Source: Ectobacillus funiculus (GTDB taxonomy: Bacteria > Bacillota > Bacilli > Bacillales > Bacillaceae_G). From it: a stretch of 64,000 bases of DNA. Location of the stretch: assembly GCF_004138295.1 (NCBI RefSeq), contig NZ_SCFM01000019.1, forward strand, positions 1 through 64,000, written 5' to 3'. A program made the position numbers and the translations under genes. Positions within the stretch are counted from its first letter, which is position 1, and each line of letters begins with the position of its first letter. Shown here piece after piece: positions 58,954-64,000 of the stretch. The notes below the pieces were generated by a model. It did no database searches. It was not told the DNA's origin and saw only the letters and a program-made list of their open reading frames with translations.

Positions 58954-59880
58954 ATGGAGAAATTGGTGGAAATCAAGAAAATAGAGAAAATACAGCAGAT
59001 AGAAAAGATGACTGAGCAGATGTCAAAGTTTATATCCCTTGTCAGCTACAAGCTCCCTGACGATGTGGAAAATAAACTGAAAGAGCTGAGTGAAGGGGAA
59101 AATAATCCTCTTGCAAAAATCATCTACAAAACCATGTTTGATAACCAGAAGTTGGCTTATGAGTTAAAAAGACCTTCATGTCAGGACACAGGAGTTCTTC
59201 AGTTTTTTGTAAAGTGTGGACAGAACTTCCCGTTGATTGGGCAGTTAGATAGCATTTTAAAGAATAGCGTATATAAGTCAACCAAGGAAACCCCTTTGCG
59301 ACACAATTCTGTAGAGACATTCGATGAGTACAATACAGGAAAGAACATCGGCAACGGTTCACCTAGTATCTTCTGGGAGATTGAAGAAGACAGTGACAAA
59401 GTAGAAATCTATACTTATATGGCAGGAGGCGGATGTACCCTTCCTGGAGTGGCAACAGTTCTTATGCCCGGTGAAGGCTATGAAGGTGTGGTAAAGTTTG
59501 TACTTGATCGTATGACAAGTTATGGAATCAATGCCTGTCCTCCCCTTTTAGTCGGTGTTGGTGTCGGTACTTCTGTTGAAACAGCAGCCTTAAACTCAAA
59601 ACTAGCCCTTATGAGACCTGTGGGGAGTCATAACGAAAATGAAAACGCTGCCAAGATGGAAAAGCTTCTTGAGGACGGAATCAACGCTATTGGGCTTGGA
59701 CCTCAGGGGCTTAAGGGATCTAAATCTGTCATGGGTGTAAATGTTGTGAATACGGCAAGACATCCTTCTACTATTGGAGTTGCAGTGAATACAGGATGCT
59801 GGTCCCATCGAAGAGGAAAGATTACCTTTGACAGCAATTTGAACTATGAAATTAGCACTCATGAGGGGGTTACACTATGA
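58954..59880 (+). CDS. ttdA: L(+)-tartrate dehydratase alpha subunit
   Basis: TtdAB dehydrates L-tartrate to oxaloacetate using an oxygen-sensitive [4Fe-4S] cluster. The 308-residue protein aligns from memory with E. coli TtdA rather than generic class I fumarase: [58 protein letters not shown] and [21 protein letters not shown]. Cluster cysteines are visible in CQDTG, NACPP and TGCW. AAGGAGAG precedes the ATG. It overlaps ttdB by 4 nt. Confidence 0.88.
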   Translation: MEKLVEIKKIEKIQQIEKMTEQMSKFISLVSYKLPDDVENKLKELSEGENNPLAKIIYKTMFDNQKLAYELKRPSCQDTGVLQFFVKCGQNFPLIGQLDSILKNSVYKSTKETPLRHNSVETFDEYNTGKNIGNGSPSIFWEIEEDSDKVEIYTYMAGGGCTLPGVATVLMPGEGYEGVVKFVLDRMTSYGINACPPLLVGVGVGTSVETAALNSKLALMRPVGSHNENENAAKMEKLLEDGINAIGLGPQGLKGSKSVMGVNVVNTARHPSTIGVAVNTGCWSHRRGKITFDSNLNYEISTHEGVTL

Positions 59881-60488
59881 GTAAGAAGGTATTAACAACA
59901 CCGATAAAAGATGAAGATCTTAAAGATATACGAATTGGAGACATCATCTACCTAACCGGCACACTGGTTACTTGCAGGGATGTTGCTCACAGAAGACTCA
60001 TTGAAGAAAAAATCCCATTACCTGTAGATCTTAAGGGTAAAGCCATTTTCCACGCTGGCCCTATTGTTAGAGATCTTGGAAATGAAAAATACGAGATAGT
60101 TTCTATTGGTCCCACAACCAGCATGAGAATGGAAAAGTTTGAAAAGGAATTTATCGAAGAAACAGGTGTTAAACTTATTGTTGGAAAAGGTGGAATGGGG
60201 AAGAACACTGAAGAAGGATGCAAGACCCATAAAGCATTGCATCTCGTCTTTCCAGCCGGAAATGCTGTTTATGCGGCAACAAAGGTTGAGCAAATTAGAG
60301 AAGTACACTGGAAAGACCTTGGAATGCCCGAATCTCTTTGGGTATGTGAAGTGAATGAGTTCGGTCCTCTTATTGTCTCCATTGATACAGAAGGAAATAA
60401 CATCTATGAAGAAAATAAGGTGGAGTTCAATAAAAAGAAGGAAGAACAATATGAGTTAATTAGCGAGCAAGTAAAATTCATCAAGTAA
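59877..60488 (+). CDS. ttdB: L(+)-tartrate dehydratase beta subunit
   Basis: The 203-residue beta subunit carries the swivelling domain of the dehydratase. It matches TtdB in [75 protein letters not shown] and [22 protein letters not shown]. The ATGA overlap with ttdA implies coupled translation. Class I fumarase beta is the only close alternative; the CRDVAHRR and PESLWV context favours tartrate. Confidence 0.88.
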   Translation: MSKKVLTTPIKDEDLKDIRIGDIIYLTGTLVTCRDVAHRRLIEEKIPLPVDLKGKAIFHAGPIVRDLGNEKYEIVSIGPTTSMRMEKFEKEFIEETGVKLIVGKGGMGKNTEEGCKTHKALHLVFPAGNAVYAATKVEQIREVHWKDLGMPESLWVCEVNEFGPLIVSIDTEGNNIYEENKVEFNKKKEEQYELISEQVKFIK

Positions 60489-60537
60489 GTGCTTCGATAA
60501 CATCGTATCTTGTAAGTATGATACAAAGGGTGTTTGA

Positions 60538-60726
60538 TGTCTTATTTCATCTAGTGAACATCTTTATGAAATTCTTACCTACTGGTGCATTTGCAATGAT
60601 AGTTTTTCCAAGGTGAAAAATGAATTTGACGAAGCCCAATTCATAGAACAAAGTCTAGCACTAAAAAGAGATTTTTTAATAGATCAAGACAGAAGTCGCA
60701 GTCTTAAGAAAATGATTCAAATATAG
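60538..60726 (+). pseudogene. 3' remnant of an unidentified gene
   Basis: An open frame without a start reads EHLYEILTYWCICNDSFSKV then FDEAQFIEQSLALKRDFL and DRSRSLKKMIQI before a stop. It looks like the C-terminus of a protein, but I cannot name it. A stem-loop follows directly. Confidence 0.35.
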
Positions 60727-60772
60727 ATCCGTATTTGGCATATCTTTACTATGGTTCATACGGATCTGTAAT
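60724..60772 (+). terminator. Hairpin after the 60538 remnant
   Basis: AGATCCGTAT and ATACGGATCT form a perfect 10-bp stem with a loop of about 22 nt, followed by GTAATTTG. The T-tract is weak. Confidence 0.55.
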
Positions 60773-60816
60773 TTGTTGGAGGATCTGCGATTATCTAATC
60801 TATAGTTGGAGTTGGT

Positions 60817-61620
60817 GTGGTAATGCCGGTACTACAAAAAACACAAACAATAGTTCGTTATCAGAATTATAACGGTGAAGTATATTACGGAATTGTTGAG
60901 GATGACGAAATTTTACAATTGTCTAGTACTTTTACTGAAATTGTAAACAATGAACTAAAATATGATGGTGTAAGAGTTAAATATGGTAATGTGAAAATTT
61001 TGGAGCCTGTAGCACCTTCAAAAGTGGTTAATTTTGGATGGACATATGCTGAACACGCAAAAGAGACTGGCGGGAAGGCTAATCTCAAAGAACCGTTTTT
61101 GTTTTTAAAACCGGCATCATCCTTGATTCCAAATCAGGGGGAAATCATTCTTCCATCAAGCGATTTAACCAGTCAGGTAGAAATGGAGGGAGAAGTGGCG
61201 CTCGTTATTGGGAAGCGCGGCAAAAATATAAAAGAAGAAGAAGCTTTAGATTATGTGTTTGGCTGTACGATATTTAATGATGTGACTGCAAGAGATCTTA
61301 CAAAAGCTGATCCCCAATTTACGCGCGGCAAGGGCTTTGATACTTTTGGCCCATTGGGTCCGTGTATTGTGAAGGGCATAGATCCAACTAATTTGCGAAT
61401 TGTTACAACATTAAACGGCAAAGTCGTACAAGAGGGTAATACCAACCAGATGTCACTTTCCATTCCTTTCCTCATTAGTTGGATTTCACAGGTTATGACA
61501 CTGGAGCCAGGTGATGTGTTAGCTACTGGTTCACCTTCTGGTAGTTGTCCAATGAGGTCAGGCGACTTTGTATCTGTGGAAGTAGAGAATATCGGCAGGT
61601 TATGTAATTATGTAAAATAA
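60817..61620 (+). CDS. Fumarylacetoacetate hydrolase (FAH) family protein
   Basis: A 267-residue FAH-fold enzyme. It has WTYAEHAKE, LFLKPASSLIP, the metal-binding EMEGEVALVIGKRGK (Glu ligands), NDVTARDLTKADPQFTRGKGFDTFGPLGPCIV and TGSPSGSCPM. Members cleave or decarboxylate beta-keto acids, including oxaloacetate (FAHD1 type). Following TtdAB, oxaloacetate decarboxylation or tautomerisation to feed pyruvate is a reasonable inference. The start may be GTG 60817 or ATG 60823. Confidence 0.88.
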   Translation: MVMPVLQKTQTIVRYQNYNGEVYYGIVEDDEILQLSSTFTEIVNNELKYDGVRVKYGNVKILEPVAPSKVVNFGWTYAEHAKETGGKANLKEPFLFLKPASSLIPNQGEIILPSSDLTSQVEMEGEVALVIGKRGKNIKEEEALDYVFGCTIFNDVTARDLTKADPQFTRGKGFDTFGPLGPCIVKGIDPTNLRIVTTLNGKVVQEGNTNQMSLSIPFLISWISQVMTLEPGDVLATGSPSGSCPMRSGDFVSVEVENIGRLCNYVK

Positions 61621-61800
61621 CAGATGTATTTTTTTCTAAACTATCTGTTAATGTTGGTTATTTCTTTATTTTTATTACTCAAATTTGAGGTTAGCCAAAT
61701 TCCTGGTTAACCTTTTCTATTGTGCTGTATGTAAAAGCCATGATTGCTCGTAATGCAGGACGAATAGCGAGTATAAGGACTTTTAGAATACCATTATCCA

Positions 61801-61920
61801 ATGGGAGAGGGAGGTAACATCGTAAAAAGGATTGATACTGGGGTTGACATCATAACTAAGGATAATGCTAAAGAGAGATTAAATTTCTTAAAAGATGTAC
61901 TGGAATTAAAAAAGAACTGA
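61801..61920 (+). pseudogene. 3' remnant of a sugar-binding-protein-like gene
   Basis: The frame ending at 61920 reads VKRIDTGVDIITKDNAKERL then NFLKDVLELKKN. This resembles the C-terminal end of periplasmic sugar-binding proteins of the ribose/LacI-fold group (DTGV...TKDN). Everything upstream is missing and an in-frame stop lies at 61774. The original terminator is retained. Confidence 0.5.
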
Positions 61921-61953
61921 GCACAGGGATACCCCCGTACTCAGTTCTTTTTT
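61911..61953 (+). terminator. Terminator of the 61801 remnant
   Basis: AAGAACTGAG and CTCAGTTCTT form a 10-bp stem followed by TTTT. Repeat copy 17 begins at once. Confidence 0.85.
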
Positions 61954-62085
61954 ACACTATAAGGTACAAAATTCCATATGAAGGCCTGATTCAATATAGC
62001 AGGACATTTTAGGAATAAAGTATAAGGGCAACTACGCCTCTGTCTTCGCCCAAGAGCAGGGTTCGCCAATCAGCGAGTTTTCTTT
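61954..62085 (+). repeat. Dispersed ~134-bp repeat, copy 17 (tandem)
   Basis: A plus copy with a diverged 5' third (ACACTATAAGGTACAAAATT) and normal 3' part (TTCGCC-aatc-AGCGAG-TTTTCTTT). Confidence 0.88.
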
Positions 62086-62219
62086 ACACTTTAAGAAAGC
62101 ATAAATTTCTAGCTGGAGGACAATTCGACGTAGTGAGAAATTTTAGGAATAAAGTATAAGTGCAACTACGCCTCTGTCTTCGCCCAAGAGCAGGGCTCGC
62201 CAATCAGCAAGTTTTCTTT
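62086..62219 (+). repeat. Dispersed ~134-bp repeat, copy 18 (tandem)
   Basis: A near-consensus unit with outer stem ACTTTA/TAAAGT, the compensatory variant. It directly follows copy 17 and ends 34 bp before the Fur box. Confidence 0.94.
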
Positions 62220-62253
62220 ATTTGTGAAAATGAAGGAAAAGATGTATAGTTAA

Positions 62254-62270
62254 TTGATAATGATAATCAA
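62254..62270. promoter_or_regulatory. Fur box
   Basis: TTGATAATGATAATCAA is a near-perfect inverted repeat matching the Bacillus 7-1-7 Fur consensus (TGATAATNATTATCA, one mismatch). It lies 30 bp before the reductase start, in the promoter. Confidence 0.88.
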
Positions 62271-62300
62271 TTTTATTTAGTTAATGAGGAGTGAACGGTG

Positions 62301-63350
62301 ATGAATCAGGAAGAGTTATTTGATGTAACTATAATTGGCGGAGGACCAGCAGGATTGTACGCTGCCTTCTACAGTGGACTAAGGGAAATGAAAACGAAGC
62401 TTATTGAATACCAGCCAAAGTTAGGCGGGAAAATACATGTATATCCAGAAAAGATGATTTGGGATGTTGGCGGACAAACACCAATTACAGGAGCAAAATT
62501 AATTGAGCAGTTGGTAGAGCAAGGGTTAACTTTTAATCCTAATGTGGTGTTAAATGAAAAAGTAGAGTCAATCCAACGTAATGAAGAAGGTATTTTTGTA
62601 CTGCGTACTGGCTCTGGACAAAAACATTTTTCTAAAACAGTGATTGTTGCTGTTGGGAGCGGAATATTAAAACCACAAAAGCTAGAGATAGAAGGCGCGG
62701 AGAGATTTGAGGTGTCTAATTTAAATTACACAGTGAAGTCTTTAAAACATTTTAAAGATAAAACTGTAATCATTTCAGGTGGAGGGAACTCTGCAATAGA
62801 CTGGGCAAACGAATTAGAGCCTGTTGCAAAAAAGGTGTATATAACGTATAGAAACGATGCTTTAGCAGGTCATGAAGCACAAGTAACGCAGCTTATGAAT
62901 AGTTCTGTGACGTGTTTCTTTCATACATCGATCACGAAACTAATTGCTTCTGTTAATCACGAGGTCATTGAATGTGTTGAGCTGACAAACCATGAGACAG
63001 GAGAGACTTCGTATTTGCCAATTGAAGAAGTGATTATTAACCATGGATATGAACGTGATACGACCTTGCTAGAAAATAGTGAATTACATATTGCAATGGT
63101 AGACGGTTATTATATTGAAGGTGATACTAATAGTGCATCTTCAGTGCCGGGCCTATATGCTGCTGGAGATATTCTGAAGCACGAAGGGAAGTTACATTTG
63201 ATAGCTGGTGCTTTTCAAGATGCAGCGAATGCTGTAAACAAAGCAAAACAATTTATCCAACCAGATGCTAATAAAAATGGAGTGGTTTCTTCACATAACG
63301 AAGTCTTTAAAAAGCGTAATCGAGAACTAGTGAAACGGATGATGAAATAA
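62301..63350 (+). CDS. Ferredoxin/flavodoxin-NADP+ reductase (YcgT/YumC type)
   Basis: A thioredoxin-reductase-like FNR that reduces ferredoxin or flavodoxin with NADPH. The 349-residue protein has FAD motif IIGGGPAGLYAAFYSGL, the GGQTPITGAKLIEQL segment, the NADPH motif ISGGGNSAIDWAN and LYAAGDILKHEGKLHLIAGAFQDAANAVN, but no CxxC redox pair, which distinguishes it from thioredoxin reductase. The Fur box upstream suggests the iron-starvation paralogue (YcgT-like), which could supply electrons for siderophore-iron or haem release. ATG 62301 has GAGGAG upstream. Confidence 0.9.
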   Translation: MNQEELFDVTIIGGGPAGLYAAFYSGLREMKTKLIEYQPKLGGKIHVYPEKMIWDVGGQTPITGAKLIEQLVEQGLTFNPNVVLNEKVESIQRNEEGIFVLRTGSGQKHFSKTVIVAVGSGILKPQKLEIEGAERFEVSNLNYTVKSLKHFKDKTVIISGGGNSAIDWANELEPVAKKVYITYRNDALAGHEAQVTQLMNSSVTCFFHTSITKLIASVNHEVIECVELTNHETGETSYLPIEEVIINHGYERDTTLLENSELHIAMVDGYYIEGDTNSASSVPGLYAAGDILKHEGKLHLIAGAFQDAANAVNKAKQFIQPDANKNGVVSSHNEVFKKRNRELVKRMMK

Positions 63351-63360
63351 TCTAAATCTG

Positions 63361-63558
63361 TTAGACGAGGCATTTCCTGCCTTTGCAGTTATTCTAACAA
63401 TGCCTTTGACTTCAAGTATTGCGACAGGGATTGCGATTGGATTTATCACGTATCCAATAATCAAGCTTGTCAGCGGCAAAGGCGAAGAAGTGCGTCCTAT
63501 TATTTATGTCTTCGGAGCTATTTTTGTAATACAAATGATCTTCTTCCCGGGACATTAA
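63361..63558 (+). pseudogene. 3' remnant of an NCS2-family purine permease
   Basis: A 65-codon frame without a start, reading AFPAFAVILTMPLTSSIATG, IAIGFITYPIIKLVSGKG then IIYVFGAIFVIQMIFFPGH and a stop. This matches the last two or three helices of AzgA/PbuG-type guanine-hypoxanthine permeases, where MPLTYSIAxGIxxG is conserved. It starts about 10 bp after the reductase stop, so a deletion fused them. Confidence 0.75.
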
Positions 63559-63621
63559 TTGCAGGGGGAACATGTCCTACGCATAGGTAGGTTCACAATA
63601 GGTGTAAAGCCTTTATAGAAC

Positions 63622-63657
63622 AATCTCTTAAGTTTTTGCTTAGAGATTGTTTTTTTT
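63622..63657 (+). terminator. Terminator of the NCS2 remnant
   Basis: ACAATCTCTTAAG and CTTAGAGATTGT form a stem followed by a run of nine T. A repeat fragment starts directly after. Confidence 0.88.
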
Positions 63658-63693
63658 TGCACTTGTAAGAAAGTATAAATTTTCAGCAGTCAA
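63658..63693 (+). repeat. Dispersed repeat, 5'-end fragment
   Basis: GCACTTGTAAGAAAGTATAA followed by ATTTTCAGCAG matches the first 30 bases of the family; the rest is absent. Confidence 0.8.
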
Positions 63694-63723
63694 AAGGTTT
63701 CTGTACTTTCGATTACACCCATA

Positions 63724-64000
63724 TTATACATCTGCCTGTCTCTCTATAATGATCGGGCTTCCAGTAGTATTCACATCTAATATTTCCTTTTTTAAGGTCT
63801 CATCAATCTGAACAATTTCCTCAAACGTATTTTTGTAAATTGAAATATCTTCTAGAGCCGTCGGCTGCTTAGTGATTTCAATTCGTTCTTCACTAATAGG
63901 AATTCGAATAGTCTCTGTATGTTCAGCTTGTTGATCTAAAGATTTTGCATCAAGAATCTTTTTTTCAATTACTAGTTCTTCACGTACTACAGGAACCTCA
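63724..64000 (-). CDS. YsnF/AvaK-type DUF2382 stress protein (C-terminal part)
   Basis: The frame enters from the right edge and ends at a TAA at 63724. It reads EVPVVREELVIEKKILDAKS, then ETIRIPISEERIEIT, and ends GSPIIIERQADV. This is the DUF2382 domain of YsnF-like general-stress proteins, whose E-I/V-R/P strand pattern is characteristic. An N-terminal PRC-barrel-like part would lie outside the window. Function is unknown. The incomplete 5' end is only the window edge. Confidence 0.8.
   Translation of the reverse strand, partial: EVPVVREELVIEKKILDAKSLDQQAEHTETIRIPISEERIEITKQPTALEDISIYKNTFEEIVQIDETLKKEILDVNTTGSPIIIERQADV

Noticed and set aside
60018-60449. 143-codon open frame on the minus strand
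   Set aside because: It is antisense to ttdB, whose motifs are unmistakable; the frame is dominated by Phe/Leu/Ile typical of a reverse shadow.
58954-60488. Class I fumarase as the product of the two-gene unit
   Set aside because: The two-subunit split and block-by-block similarity to E. coli TtdA/TtdB (ACQDTG, PLRHN, TCRDVx[11 protein letters not shown]) favour tartrate dehydratase, although fumarase activity cannot be excluded.
63542-63555. Noc-binding-site-like sequence TCTTCCCGGGACAT
   Set aside because: It matches the consensus ATTTCCCGGGAAAT at about 11 of 14 positions, and it encodes the conserved FFPGH end of the NCS2 remnant, so chance is sufficient.

Overview
The window is the replication-origin region of a spore-forming Bacillaceae chromosome. 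The order gyrA-gyrB-recF-yaaA-dnaN-dnaA | rpmH-rnpA-yidC-jag-mnmE-mnmG-rsmG-noc-soj-spo0J is the classic Bacillus one. RecF, GyrB and WalRK resemble the Bacillus cereus side of the genus, and there is no remB between recF and gyrB. Spore genes (spoIIIJ-type yidC, yyaC, a CotB-like coat protein) support an endospore former. Species cannot be fixed from the sequence alone.

Layout. 1-9348: minus strand, reading away from the origin: 16S rRNA 5' end, gyrA, gyrB, recF, yaaA, dnaN, dnaA. oriC is bipartite: a DnaA-box cluster at 9507-9802 upstream of dnaA, and boxes with DnaA-trios and an AT-rich unwinding stretch at 7840-7992 between dnaA and dnaN. 9916-39675: plus-strand core: rpmH-rnpA-yidC-jag, mnmEG-rsmG-noc-soj-spo0J, yyaC (minus), a MscS channel, yyzM, ychF, rpsF-ssb-rpsR, yybS-gdpP-rplI, dnaC, purA, four tRNAs, walRKHIJ-htrC, a CxxH/CxxC protein and rlmH. 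39676-64000: accessory DNA: an OFA transporter with a LytS/LytTR pair, a second two-component system next to a DrrAB-type ABC exporter, a CotB-like gene between long direct repeats, a third two-component system, a TPP riboswitch with tenA, phnA, a probable L-tartrate catabolic cluster (GntR, VOC, ACS-family MFS, TtdAB, FAH-family enzyme), several gene remnants, a Fur-box-preceded ferredoxin-NADP reductase and the 3' end of a YsnF-like gene.

The most unusual feature is a dispersed repeat of about 134 bp, with 21 copies or fragments here. It has a conserved long-range stem with compensatory changes and ends in its own intrinsic terminator (CTCGCC-N4-GGCGAG, then T-rich). Most copies start directly after the T-tract of a host terminator, and tandem copies start right after the terminator of the preceding copy. 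This suggests a small mobile element that targets terminators.

A second unusual feature is a near-perfect 30-bp direct repeat of the 3' end of rlmH. It brackets the OFA/LytTR/LytS block at the same gene position used by staphylococcal SCC elements. Four parS or parS-like sites and an extra DnaA-box cluster 29 kb from the origin complete the chromosome-maintenance signals.

Coordinates of starts were chosen from ribosome-binding sites and remembered homologue N-termini; no database search was possible.
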